A DNA stretch of 64,000 nucleotides, from assembly GCF_015686655.1 (NCBI RefSeq), contig NZ_JADPMP010000006.1, positions 124,001 to 188,000 on the forward strand. Reading direction: 5' to 3'. This document shows, in pieces, positions 27,159 through 36,024 of the stretch (positions within the stretch are counted from its first letter, which is position 1; each line of letters opens with the position of its first letter). The position numbers and the translations under genes were made by a program. The notes under the pieces were generated by a model, which did no database searches, was not told where the DNA came from, and worked only from the letters and a program-made list of their open reading frames with translations. This stretch comes from Pontibacter sp. FD36 (GTDB taxonomy: Bacteria > Bacteroidota > Bacteroidia > Cytophagales > Hymenobacteraceae).

Positions 27159-28140
27159 TACCATCAAGATTAACGCGGAGAGGGAAGGGGCGCTAACGTT
27201 ACTGAAAGAGAGTTGCCACAACGCGCCTTACAAAGTGATCCACTACGGCTCCCGACATCTGCATGAGCATCTGGAGCTGATCATGATGAGCTCTTCTCCA
27301 GGTATCATGGATGGCGATGAGATTGACATTGAGGTAAACGTGCATGAGCATGCCCAATTGAAACTCTTTACGCAGTCGTTCAGCAAGTTGCACCCTATGG
27401 AAACAGGGGCTTTGCAGCGCACGAACGTGCAGGTAAAGAAAGGCGGCATTTACAAATTCATCCCACACCCGATCACGCCTTTTGCCAATTCCATCTTCAG
27501 AACGGTAAACGAGATCCACCTGGATGAAAACGCCAATCTGATCTGGGGCGACATTATTGCGTCGGGGCGAGTGCACTCGGGAGAGTCGTTCCAATTTACG
27601 CGCCTGCACAGCATCACGAAGGTATACAGAGGCAAAAAGCTTGTGCTATTTGATAACCAGTTGCTTGAGCCAGGTCGCCAACCTTTCGACTCTATTCTGT
27701 TTTATGAGCGCTATACCCATCAGGCAACGCTGATCTATGTGTCGCCTTATGCCGCTGAATTGAAGACTGAACTCGATGAGATCTTGACGAGCCAGTACGA
27801 TGAGTTCTCTTTCGGTTTTACACAGTGCGGGCCCAATGCCATTATGATCAGGGCAATGGGTGACGAAGGCGTGATGCTATATGACTGGCTAAGCGCCATG
27901 GGGCAGTTGTGCTGGGAGTTTACGGTGCACAAGCAGGAAGAAGAGCAAGCCGAATTGGAAACGGAACAAGCCGCTGAACCGAAAGCTGAAAAAGCGGAGC
28001 CTGCTGCCAAAAAACAGACCAAACGAACGAAGAAAGAAGTGACCGCAAAAGGGAGGGCCAAAAAAGCAAAGGCTATACCTGAGGCAGCAGCTGAAATTGA
28101 GTTAGAAGAAGTGCTGGCCGAGGCGGTGATAGAAAAATAA
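27151..28140 (+). CDS. ureD: Urease accessory protein UreD/UreH with a charged C-terminal tail
   Basis: 329 residues. Residues 1-260 match UreD: beta-rich scaffold with [43 protein letters not shown] and the late [17 protein letters not shown] segment. From K261 to the end the protein is a low-complexity tail of Glu/Ala then Lys/Arg/Ala ([12 protein letters not shown]), about 69 residues beyond the family's usual end. The tail has no histidines or cysteines, so it is not an obvious nickel store. Overlaps ureG by 8 nt; hypA follows after 9 bp. Confidence 0.93.
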   Translation: MLSTIKINAEREGALTLLKESCHNAPYKVIHYGSRHLHEHLELIMMSSSPGIMDGDEIDIEVNVHEHAQLKLFTQSFSKLHPMETGALQRTNVQVKKGGIYKFIPHPITPFANSIFRTVNEIHLDENANLIWGDIIASGRVHSGESFQFTRLHSITKVYRGKKLVLFDNQLLEPGRQPFDSILFYERYTHQATLIYVSPYAAELKTELDEILTSQYDEFSFGFTQCGPNAIMIRAMGDEGVMLYDWLSAMGQLCWEFTVHKQEEEQAELETEQAAEPKAEKAEPAAKKQTKRTKKEVTAKGRAKKAKAIPEAAAEIELEEVLAEAVIEK

Positions 28141-28149
28141 GGAGAAGCC

Positions 28150-28494
28150 ATGCACGAAATTTCGATCGTACGGAACGTCTTTGAAACGCTGCAGGAAACT
28201 TATCCTGACAAGTTTGAGCGAATAACCAAGGTGCAGATTGAAGCGGGGCTTTTGAGCAACATACAGCCTATCCTGATCCAGAACGCCTTTGAGGCACTGA
28301 TCATGGAAGAACCGAAGCTGGCTGAGGTCGAGCTGGAGGTGCTGTTGCTGCCCATTATCGCTCACTGCGACGCTTGCGACAAAGACTTTGAAGTGAAGCG
28401 GCACAAGTTTGTGTGCGAGTGCGGTATTCCCTCCAAAAACATTGTACAGGGGGAAGAGCTGCAGATCAGCCGCATTGAATTTTTAGAGAATTAA
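28150..28494 (+). CDS. hypA: Nickel metallochaperone HypA
   Basis: 114 residues. The N-terminal MHEIS provides the Met1-His2-Glu3 nickel site. The zinc site is C73-x2-C76 followed by C89-x-C91; the second pair is one residue shorter than the usual CxxC. Together with HypB it normally delivers nickel to [NiFe]-hydrogenase. No hydrogenase gene is in the window, and the gene sits inside the urease operon, so it probably serves urease as HypA does in Helicobacter pylori (established there, inferred here). Confidence 0.92.
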   Translation: MHEISIVRNVFETLQETYPDKFERITKVQIEAGLLSNIQPILIQNAFEALIMEEPKLAEVELEVLLLPIIAHCDACDKDFEVKRHKFVCECGIPSKNIVQGEELQISRIEFLEN

Positions 28495-28519
28495 CCACTA
28501 GACATAAAACACAGAAGAT

Positions 28520-29239
28520 ATGAGTACATCATCCATGCCCAAAAGCAACAGAATGCCGGTAGGCTCTGTGCAGTGCGACAACACCACCCTCAACCTGTTG
28601 AAAGCGAATGATTTTGTGGCGAAAGCCATCCGTGATCGTTTGCCTGATGTGCTGGTGATTAATGTATGTTCCTCGCCAGGCAGCGGCAAAACCACCTTGA
28701 TGCAGGAAACGGGCAAGCGCCTGAGCGACAAACTGAACATGGCCGTGCTGGTGGGCGACCCTGAGACTGACCGCGATGCGGTACGCATGAAGGAAGTAGG
28801 CATCAACGCCTTGCAAATCGTGACAGGCGGCATGTGCCACATCGAAGCTCAGATGATTCTGCAGGCGCTCGACCACATCGACCTGACTGGCGTGGACCTC
28901 CTCTTCATCGAGAACGTGGGCAACCTGGTTTGCCCTGCCGCCTTTGACCTGGGCGAGGACATTCGGGTAACGGTGCTGGCCGCTACCGAAGGTGATGACA
29001 AGCCGAAAAAATATCCACGCATGTTCCTGACGAGCGAGCTAATGGTGGTGTCCAAAGCGGACCTGTTGCCTTACGTGCCGTTCTCGGTAGAGGCTGCTAC
29101 GCAGGATGCCAGAGAAGTAAACCCAACCATCGAGGTAATGAGCATCAGTAGTTTGAAAGGCGATGGTATGGACGATTGGTGCAACTGGCTGCTGGCAAAA
29201 GTAGAGGAAAAGAAAAAAGCCAAACTGGCAACAGCTTAA
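28520..29239 (+). CDS. hypB: Nickel-insertion GTPase HypB
   Basis: 239 residues. P-loop CSSPGSGKTTLMQETG near 51-66, DPETDRDAVRMKEVG, the switch region GGMCHIEAQM with the conserved Cys-His metal site, LLFIENVGNLVCPAAFDLGE and SKADLLPYV. There is no histidine-rich N-terminal storage stretch. Partner of HypA, 25 bp downstream of it and 6 bp upstream of the second ureE, so all three are probably co-transcribed with urease. Confidence 0.95.
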   Translation: MSTSSMPKSNRMPVGSVQCDNTTLNLLKANDFVAKAIRDRLPDVLVINVCSSPGSGKTTLMQETGKRLSDKLNMAVLVGDPETDRDAVRMKEVGINALQIVTGGMCHIEAQMILQALDHIDLTGVDLLFIENVGNLVCPAAFDLGEDIRVTVLAATEGDDKPKKYPRMFLTSELMVVSKADLLPYVPFSVEAATQDAREVNPTIEVMSISSLKGDGMDDWCNWLLAKVEEKKKAKLATA

Positions 29240-29245
29240 TACCGC

Positions 29246-29731
29246 ATGGCGATCGATTTGTCTATGCTGACGGAGCCGCTAGTCGTGACGCAGGCGCTTG
29301 AAAAAGAGCAGGACCTGGGCGGCCGCACCATCGACTTTTTTGAGATTGAGTGGTACGAGGCCTCCAAGTCGCGCATGAAAAAGAAGACGCAGGGCGGGGT
29401 AGAGGTGCTGGTTGAAAAATCGAATAGAGAGACATTGGAAGACGGGGACCTGCTATACCTGTCGGAAGAGCGGGCGATCCTGCTGAAGATAAAGCCCTGT
29501 GAATGTGTCGTGCTGTACCCGCGGAGTCTGCAGGAAGTAGGCACAATCTGTTTCGAGATCGGTAACAAGCATGTGCCGATTTTCATCACCGACGACAACG
29601 AGGTATATGTGGCCTATGATGCCCCGCTTTACCAGTTGCTGCTCAGCGGTGACTTTGTGATCGGGATAGAAGAGCGGGTGCTTCACCCCGCGCAGATGGT
29701 CAAGGCCTATGGCAACAAGCAAAAGCAGTAA
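29246..29731 (+). CDS. UreE-like nickel chaperone (second copy)
   Basis: 161 residues, related to the UreE at 25327: shared LEDGDxLxxxxERAI, IKPCECVVLYPRSLQEVGTICFEIGNKHVPIF with the metal-binding His retained. It lacks a His-rich tail. Its position directly after hypB differs from the first copy next to ureF, which suggests a division of labour, for example as the HypAB partner. Last gene before a terminator. Confidence 0.88.
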   Translation: MAIDLSMLTEPLVVTQALEKEQDLGGRTIDFFEIEWYEASKSRMKKKTQGGVEVLVEKSNRETLEDGDLLYLSEERAILLKIKPCECVVLYPRSLQEVGTICFEIGNKHVPIFITDDNEVYVAYDAPLYQLLLSGDFVIGIEERVLHPAQMVKAYGNKQKQ

Positions 29732-29795
29732 AAAGCAACAGCGCTATACCCTGGCACTTTGAGAGAGTTCTGACAGGTATGACATAAAATACAAA

Positions 29796-29837
29796 GCAGA
29801 CTGTTTTAGCCGAAGGGAGCTGGACAGTCTGCCTTTT
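29796..29837 (+). terminator. Terminator closing the urease/hyp operon
   Basis: GCAGACTGT (29796-29804) pairs with ACAGTCTGC (29824-29832); the stem extends inward through G-U pairs and one bulge to TAGC/GCTG, followed by CTTTT. Separates the enzyme operon from the uptake genes. Confidence 0.75.
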
Positions 29838-29918
29838 GGTATATAAAAATCAAGGCATAAATGACTGGTGAATAAGATGGTTTCAAGAAAAAGCACCCTG
29901 CGATTTTGTGAAGAAAGC

Positions 29919-30956
29919 ATGAAGTACTGGAGAGGAAGGATGGCCGTTCGTTTGGTGATGGCGGTGTGTGCTGGTTTGTTCTTGCTGAGCGCCTGCCAGA
30001 GCGAGAACGGCGAAATGAAAGCAGTGGCGGCTGATGCGATTGTAGTGAAAGATATACGGGGCAAGGAAGTACGCCTGAGCGAACCAGCCCAGCGGGTGAT
30101 CGTGCTGTACCAGGGAGCGTTGGATGGCATGTACATGCTAAACGCGGAGCATACCGTGGTAGGTATACAGAACAACATCTACACCAACCCCGAGACGTTT
30201 AAGTATTTCAGCAAACTGGATCCGCGCATTGCCAGAAAAGAGCTGCCCGCTCCTGGCAACTGGGAAACATCCACCAACATCGAAAGCGTGCTGGCGCTCA
30301 AACCAGATCTGGTCATTATTGCTTCTGGACAGACCGATGCCATTCGCTTGCTCGAAAGTTTAGGGATTCAGGTATACGCCGTATCGCCACAGAACAACGA
30401 GCAACTGTTTGAAGAGATCGAAAGCATTGGCAAGCTGACAGGTACGCACGAGCGGGCTTTGGAACTGCTGGCCTATACCCGCCGCAAGCTCGACGAGATT
30501 GCGGAATCGACAGATCACATTGAACAGAAGAAATCGGTGTACTATGCTTGGTCGGGCGGACGGATTTACTCTACTTCGGGGCAGAACAGCCGCATGAGCG
30601 AGTGCTTCGAGCTGGCAGGTGTAAACAATGCCTGCACTTTTGAAGTGGACCAGCCCAACATCAACCCAGAAACGCTGATTGCCTGGGACCCCGATCTGAT
30701 TTTGCTCTGGAGCACAGACCCAAAGGTGCTGTATGATAAAAAAGAGCTGGCGGTGCTCACAGCGGTGAAGAACAAAAACGTGCATGTGCTGGAGCCACCC
30801 TTTTTCTACGATCCGCATACCCTCAAAATTATGTATGCCGCCATTGAGCTGCACAATGTCGCCTATGGCGCAAACGAGCACTTCGACCTCGACGAGAACC
30901 GAAGGGACATCATGACGAATCTGTATGGTGCCAAAGCCACTGCCTTACTTGAATGA
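29919..30956 (+). CDS. Metal-chelate ABC transporter substrate-binding lipoprotein (FepB/BtuF-like)
   Basis: About 345 residues from the ATG at 29919, chosen because it gives a normal lipoprotein signal peptide ending LLSAC; the frame is open upstream to a GTG at 29868. Then the class III binding-protein fold: DIRGKEVRLSEPAQRVIVLYQG, NIESVLALKPDLVI, the bridging helix after LGIQVYAVSP, and the C-lobe with INPETLIAWDPDLIL. Such proteins bind siderophores, cobalamin, haem or nickel chelates. Following the urease operon it most likely captures a nickel complex (inference). Overlaps the permease gene by 4 nt. Confidence 0.87.
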   Translation: MKYWRGRMAVRLVMAVCAGLFLLSACQSENGEMKAVAADAIVVKDIRGKEVRLSEPAQRVIVLYQGALDGMYMLNAEHTVVGIQNNIYTNPETFKYFSKLDPRIARKELPAPGNWETSTNIESVLALKPDLVIIASGQTDAIRLLESLGIQVYAVSPQNNEQLFEEIESIGKLTGTHERALELLAYTRRKLDEIAESTDHIEQKKSVYYAWSGGRIYSTSGQNSRMSECFELAGVNNACTFEVDQPNINPETLIAWDPDLILLWSTDPKVLYDKKELAVLTAVKNKNVHVLEPPFFYDPHTLKIMYAAIELHNVAYGANEHFDLDENRRDIMTNLYGAKATALLE

Positions 30957-31960
30957 GAAAAGTACTGACTGGCTTCCTTATTTACGGCCTGCCTATACCG
31001 CTGCTGCTGTATTCCCTGACGGTGGGCCCGTCGCAGGGGCTGGTGTTCTCTGACTATTGGGAATGGGGCGGGGCGGTGCTGAGCGGCAACATCCACGAGA
31101 GCTCGACCAAGGTATACATGCTCAACAACATAATCGAGAATGTGCGCCTGCCACGGGTTTTGCTCACCTTTATTATTGGGGCGGGCCTGGCTGCATCCGG
31201 GGGAGCTTTGCAGGGAATTTTCCGCAATCCGCTCGTGGACCCCTATGTGCTGGGTATTTCCTCTGGCTCGGCTTTTGGGGCGGCGCTGGCCATTGCTTTT
31301 CCGCTGCTCCACATCAACGTCATGGCCTTCGTGCTGGGAGTGGCCTCTGTGGTCATGACCTATTCCTTTGCTTTCAGCAACAACAAGTCGTCCATTGTGG
31401 CGGTCATTCTTTCAGGTATGATTGTGTCAGGTATATTCACGGCATCGCTTACGGTGGTGCAGTACATGAGCGACCCTTACAAGCTACAGGCCATTGTGCA
31501 GTGGACCATGGGCAACCTGCACCATGCCTCCTGGGACAAAATAAACACTGCTGCGCTGCCCGTAGGTATAGGTATAGTGGGCATGTACCTGATGCGCTGG
31601 CGGCTTAACCTGTTGGCGCTGGGCGAGCAGGAGGCAAAGGCGGTGGGCGTAAACCCGACTGCCGACAAAGCTACCCTGGTAGCGCTGGCTACGCTCACCA
31701 CCTCTACTTCGGTGGCGGCGGCAGGCGTCATCAGCATGTATGGCCTGTTTATTCCGCACCTCACCCGCATGATGGTGGGGCCCGACAACCGCAAAGCCAT
31801 GCCAGCCAACATCTTCTTCGGAGGTTCTTTCCTGGTCATCATCGACAATTTCTCGCGCTCGCTAATGGACTTCGAGATTCCGATCGGCATTTTCACGATG
31901 CTGCTGGGGGCGCCATTCTTTCTCTTTTTAATGAAGAAAAATAAAATCAACTGGGTATGA
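30953..31960 (+). CDS. FecCD-family ABC transporter permease
   Basis: 335 residues, about ten TM helices. Family motifs: ENVRLPRVLLTFIIGAGLAASGGALQGIFRNPL, DPYVLGISSGSAFGA, the ATPase-contact region GEQEAKAVGVNP and the GLFIPHLTRMMVGPDNRKAMP loop. Inner-membrane channel for metal-chelate import. Both ends overlap neighbours by ATGA. Confidence 0.93.
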   Translation: MRKVLTGFLIYGLPIPLLLYSLTVGPSQGLVFSDYWEWGGAVLSGNIHESSTKVYMLNNIIENVRLPRVLLTFIIGAGLAASGGALQGIFRNPLVDPYVLGISSGSAFGAALAIAFPLLHINVMAFVLGVASVVMTYSFAFSNNKSSIVAVILSGMIVSGIFTASLTVVQYMSDPYKLQAIVQWTMGNLHHASWDKINTAALPVGIGIVGMYLMRWRLNLLALGEQEAKAVGVNPTADKATLVALATLTTSTSVAAAGVISMYGLFIPHLTRMMVGPDNRKAMPANIFFGGSFLVIIDNFSRSLMDFEIPIGIFTMLLGAPFFLFLMKKNKINWV

Positions 31961-32754
31961 CAGACGCGGCGATAGAAGTAGAAAACCTCAGTTTCGGGTA
32001 TGGCAAAGCGCCGATACTGGAGCGCGTGAACGTGACCTTTCCGACCAACCGTTTTTCGGTGCTGCTCGGGCGCAACGGCAGTGGCAAGTCCACGCTCTTC
32101 AACATCATGGCGGGACTGCAAAAGTACCAACACGGCTCCGTGAAACTGATGGGAAAGGAGCGAAGCAAAATGTCTTTTTCGGACTGCGCCCGCGTGCTGG
32201 GTTTCCTGCCGCAGTTTCATAAGTCAGTGTTCCCGTTTCAGGTGAAAGATGTGGTCTTAACAGGCAGAGCGGCCTTCTCGGCTTTCAGTCCGAAAAAGAG
32301 CGACATGGTGAAAGTTGGCCAGGCCATTGAAGAACTGGGTATCAGTCACCTCGCCGACAGGCCCTATACCGAGTTATCGGGCGGGGAGCAGCAACTGGTC
32401 ATGATTGCGCGGGTGCTGGTGCAAAACCCGAGCATCATTTTGCTTGACGAGCCCACAAACCACCTCGATGTGTACTACCAGACCTACGTGCTGGAGAAAC
32501 TCAAAAAACTGACGGAAAACAACCTGACGGTCATTGCCATCATGCACGATCCGAACATGGCTTTCCTGTACGCCGACCACTGCTATTTCATGAAAGACCG
32601 CACCGTGGTTACCCCAGCCAGCGAGTTTGATTACCATGCCAGCGACTTTCTGGAATATGTGTATGACGTGACTTTTACGACTGTGCTGGTGAACGACAAA
32701 ATCATGGTGGTCCCTGAAAGGAAAATTGACAAGCTGATAGAACCGACAAGATGA
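31957..32754 (+). CDS. ABC transporter ATP-binding protein (FecE/BtuD-like)
   Basis: 265 residues: Walker A GRNGSGKST near 35-43, Q-loop LPQFHKSVFP, signature LSGGEQQLVMIA, Walker B IILLDEPTNHLD and the switch His in AIMHDPN. Energises the FecCD-type permease. Overlaps the GNAT gene by 4 nt. Confidence 0.94.
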   Translation: MTDAAIEVENLSFGYGKAPILERVNVTFPTNRFSVLLGRNGSGKSTLFNIMAGLQKYQHGSVKLMGKERSKMSFSDCARVLGFLPQFHKSVFPFQVKDVVLTGRAAFSAFSPKKSDMVKVGQAIEELGISHLADRPYTELSGGEQQLVMIARVLVQNPSIILLDEPTNHLDVYYQTYVLEKLKKLTENNLTVIAIMHDPNMAFLYADHCYFMKDRTVVTPASEFDYHASDFLEYVYDVTFTTVLVNDKIMVVPERKIDKLIEPTR

Positions 32755-33305
32755 TACAGATCAAACCAATCGAAAGAGAGCGGATTCCAGAGCTGGTTCG
32801 CTATGTGATGGGGTTCCGCAAAGAGCTGTTCCCGATGATAGATCACAGCAAGCCGCCCCACGACTTGGCGCACTTCGAGGCCGCTTATATGGAAGACAAA
32901 AATGCTGCCTTTCTGATCGCGACCGACCTGTCAGATACCATTGTCGGCACCATTGGCATGCGCACCTACGACCACCGCTTTAAGCACCTGAACTACGAGG
33001 GCCGGCTGACAACCGAAGTACAGAAGCTGTATGTGGAGCCCTCCCTCCGAAAAGTTGGCTTGGGTACCTGTCTTTTTAGCGCTTTGAAAGAAGAAGCTGC
33101 GCGCAAAGGCATCGAAACGCTATACCTGCACACGCACCCCTTCCTGACGGGCGCACAGGAGTTCTGGGCAAAACAGGGTTTCGAACTGATTTGTCAGGAT
33201 GAAACGCCTGTTTACAGAACCATACACATGCAACTGCAATTGCCAAAATTTGAGCGGCTTGGTAAAATAATTTTTGACAAAGGAGAGGAGCCTGTTCAGG
33301 TATGA
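32751..33305 (+). CDS. GNAT family N-acetyltransferase
   Basis: 184 residues with the acetyl-CoA-binding pattern: VGTIGMRTYD beta-strand, VQKLYVEPSLRKVGLGTCL pyrophosphate loop (about 93-111, R/Q-x2-G-x-G/A type) and LYLHTHPF. Placed by ATGA overlaps between the ATPase and the TonB receptor. In an uptake operon it might modify an imported chelator, or a metallophore intermediate; the substrate cannot be told. Confidence 0.85.
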   Translation: MIQIKPIERERIPELVRYVMGFRKELFPMIDHSKPPHDLAHFEAAYMEDKNAAFLIATDLSDTIVGTIGMRTYDHRFKHLNYEGRLTTEVQKLYVEPSLRKVGLGTCLFSALKEEAARKGIETLYLHTHPFLTGAQEFWAKQGFELICQDETPVYRTIHMQLQLPKFERLGKIIFDKGEEPVQV

Positions 33306-35773
33306 TGCTAGACTTGACCCGAAGAATGGCTGCGAATTATATGAAAAGTGTCCTGTGCGCATTGTTGCTATACCTGTTTGCTATACCTGCTTTTGCCCAG
33401 CCAACAGGCAGTGTGGGTGGTAGCGTGAAGGACGAGAAAGGGGAAGTCTTGGTCGGTGTTTCGGTAGGTGTAAAAGATACCGCAGTTGGGAATGTGACAG
33501 CCCTGGATGGCACGTTTAAAATTGACGGACTGCCTTATGGGCGCTATACCTTGTTGGTGAAAGGGCTGGGCATGGTTGATAAAACAGTACCTTTTGCCCT
33601 GACCGAGCAGTCGGCGCACGTATGGCTGGACGTGGTGCTGAACCGCCAGACGCATGTGATGCAGGAAGTGCTGGTAACGGGCCGAAAAGAAACCAACTAC
33701 GTGAACGATTACAGCTTTGTGGGCACCAAACTGCAGAGTAGGGTAGTAGATGTGCCGCAGACCATTTCCTCGGTTACCAAAGAGCTGATCGAGGACCAGC
33801 AGGCTTTTCTGGTGACAGATGTAGTGCAGAACCTGGCGGGCGTAACACAGTACTCGGCCTACGACGACCTGACCATCCGCGGTTTCCGCAACGGCTTCGA
33901 TACAGGGTATAGACTAGTGAACGGGCTGCGCTCGGGCTATGGATTTGGCACAAGTTTCTTCCGTGTGCCGCTCACGGTGAACCTCGAAAGCGTGGAGGTG
34001 CTCAAAGGCCCTGGTGCTGCTCTCTTTGGCGACATCAACCCTGGGGGCACAGTCAATCTGGTCACTAAAAAGCCGCTGGACGAAAGCCGTAAAGCAGTGA
34101 GTTTCTCGGTAGGCAGCTTCCAGACCATGCGCACCACCCTCGACCTTACGGGGCCGCTCAACGAAGACAAGTCCTTGCTCTACCGCCTCAACATCGGCTA
34201 CGAAGACACCAAGACCTTTCGGGATGTGAACGACCGCAGCTCCCTGATGATTGCGCCCACCGTTACCTTTCGCCCGACAGCAAACACGACCGTTAACGCC
34301 GAACTCGTGTACAGCCAGTTTGATGGCTACCTCGACCGTGGCATGGGTATACGGGGCGGCGACCTGTACGCCTTACCGAGGTCCTTTACCCTGAGCCAGC
34401 CCAGCGATTATTACCGCGTAAACGATATCTCCTTCAACGGCTCGCTCAATCACCGCCTCACCGATTGGCTGTCCTTTAACGCCGCCTACATGAAGTTTGT
34501 GTACCACGAAGAGCTGAGCGAGCACCGCACCCTCAATACCTTCGCCGATGCTCCCGCCAACACCATCATGAACATGCGGTATCTGGAGAAGAAGATAAAC
34601 GACTATACCGACAACCTCTCCGCTTACTTCTCCCTGAGCGGCAACACGGGCTGGCTGCGCCACGATGTGGTGGCAGGTATGGACTACATTAAATACGAAG
34701 CTGACAGGCGCGGGCACCAGTGGGAGGCCCGTCAGATGGAAGTGGACGGGCAGGTCGTTCCCCTCACGTTCGACCTCAACAACCCGACATACGAACTCCG
34801 CGACCCGAGCAAGTACATTCGCCTGCCGCTCTCGCCGTTCTTTGTTGATTACCTCAATACCAGCTACAGCACCACCGGGCTATACCTACAAGACCAGATC
34901 ACCGTAACCGAGCGCCTGCGCCTCTTACTGGGCCTGCGGCAGGAATTTTTCCGCGACCAGCGGGTGTATGACAACGGCGAAGAAAAAGTGCACCAGAATG
35001 TGCTCCTCCCGAGAGCGGGACTCACCTATAAGCTACTCGACAACCTGAACTACTTCGCCAGCTACAGCCAGGGCTTCAAACCCGTGGACCCCGCCTTTGT
35101 CCGCAACCCGGAAAACTACGGCAGCGACGCCCCATTCGACAGCGAAACCAGCTTTCAGGCAGAGTCAGGGCTCAAGGGCGAATTCCTGAACAAGCGCCTG
35201 TTTGCCTCAGTGTCGGCCTTCCACATCGAAAAGCGCAACACACTCATCAACACAGGCCAGGTGACAGATACGGGCAATCCCATTTACCGCCAGAACGGGC
35301 GCATTAAGTCGCAGGGTGTGGAGCTGGAGGCGAACGGCAGTGTAAGTGCTGCCTTCAACCTGAGCGTGAACTATGCTTTTAACCACACCGAGGTAGTAAG
35401 CACCGAGATGGAAGCTGAGCGGGGCACCATGACGCCAAACGCACCAAAGCACTCGACAGGTTTGTGGGCCAAGTATACCTTTTCGGGTGCTGGTCTGGAG
35501 GGCTTTGGGTTAGCCGTAGGCGGCAACTATGTAGGCGAGCGCAAAATGGAGCGCCAGGTGCAGGACACCCAGACAGGGGATTGGGTTTGGGGCTACTGGC
35601 CTGAGTATACGGTACTGAACGCAGCGGCCTTTTACCGTGCCAATAAGTTTCGGCTGAGCCTGAATGTGAACAACCTGCTCGATGAATTCTACTACGTGGG
35701 CGGCTACGACTACCAGCGGGCTTTCCCTGGCGCTCCCCGCCACTTTATCCTTTCAGTCGGCTATACCTTTTAA
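33302..35773 (+). CDS. TonB-dependent metallophore receptor
   Basis: 823 residues as read from 33302; the ATG at 33341 (MKSVLCALLLYLFAIP) gives a cleaner signal peptide. A carboxypeptidase-regulatory-like domain (about 35-120) precedes the plug (VPQTISSVTKELIEDQQAFLVTDVVQNLAGVTQYS, RGFRNGF, SVEVLKGPGAALFGDINPGGTVNLVTKKPL), then a 22-strand barrel ending in SVGYTF. The plug is of the siderophore-receptor subfamily. Operon context with ABC importer and urease suggests a nickel-chelate receptor, comparable to FrpB4/NikH-type receptors of Helicobacter; an iron siderophore is the alternative. Confidence 0.92.
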   Translation: MMLDLTRRMAANYMKSVLCALLLYLFAIPAFAQPTGSVGGSVKDEKGEVLVGVSVGVKDTAVGNVTALDGTFKIDGLPYGRYTLLVKGLGMVDKTVPFALTEQSAHVWLDVVLNRQTHVMQEVLVTGRKETNYVNDYSFVGTKLQSRVVDVPQTISSVTKELIEDQQAFLVTDVVQNLAGVTQYSAYDDLTIRGFRNGFDTGYRLVNGLRSGYGFGTSFFRVPLTVNLESVEVLKGPGAALFGDINPGGTVNLVTKKPLDESRKAVSFSVGSFQTMRTTLDLTGPLNEDKSLLYRLNIGYEDTKTFRDVNDRSSLMIAPTVTFRPTANTTVNAELVYSQFDGYLDRGMGIRGGDLYALPRSFTLSQPSDYYRVNDISFNGSLNHRLTDWLSFNAAYMKFVYHEELSEHRTLNTFADAPANTIMNMRYLEKKINDYTDNLSAYFSLSGNTGWLRHDVVAGMDYIKYEADRRGHQWEARQMEVDGQVVPLTFDLNNPTYELRDPSKYIRLPLSPFFVDYLNTSYSTTGLYLQDQITVTERLRLLLGLRQEFFRDQRVYDNGEEKVHQNVLLPRAGLTYKLLDNLNYFASYSQGFKPVDPAFVRNPENYGSDAPFDSETSFQAESGLKGEFLNKRLFASVSAFHIEKRNTLINTGQVTDTGNPIYRQNGRIKSQGVELEANGSVSAAFNLSVNYAFNHTEVVSTEMEAERGTMTPNAPKHSTGLWAKYTFSGAGLEGFGLAVGGNYVGERKMERQVQDTQTGDWVWGYWPEYTVLNAAAFYRANKFRLSLNVNNLLDEFYYVGGYDYQRAFPGAPRHFILSVGYTF

Positions 35774-35791
35774 AACTAATATACCAGCATC

Positions 35792-36024
35792 ATGAGAAGA
35801 AGCTTACTCACCATCACATCACCTGATTTACTGCTTTTGGCACAGGTTCCGGCACGGCTAAAGCTGCCTAATAGTTTGCAAGTGCAGACTGCCAACACAC
35901 CGGCAGGCCTATCGCTGAGCTAAGTTACGCTACTCAGAAAATAGTGGTGGACTGCAACTTTACTGCCACGGAACAAGGCATTAGCACGGCTTTCAAAAAC
36001 GTATATCAAAAATCATATCAATGA
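35792..36024 (+). pseudogene. Decayed small secreted-protein gene
   Basis: An ATG at 35792 opens 43 codons ending in TAA (35921-35923). A second frame then reads KIVVDCNFTATEQGISTAF and KNVYQKSYQ, and its TGA overlaps the porin ATG in an ATGA junction like the four upstream. A third frame reads FGTGSGTAKAA near 35845-35880. This looks like one gene of about 75 codons broken by several frameshifts. The family is not recognised. Confidence 0.5.

Noticed and set aside
29732..29918. Possible cobalamin or metal riboswitch before the uptake operon
   Set aside because: The gap is short, mostly occupied by the terminator hairpin, and shows no B12-box or NiCo riboswitch pattern.
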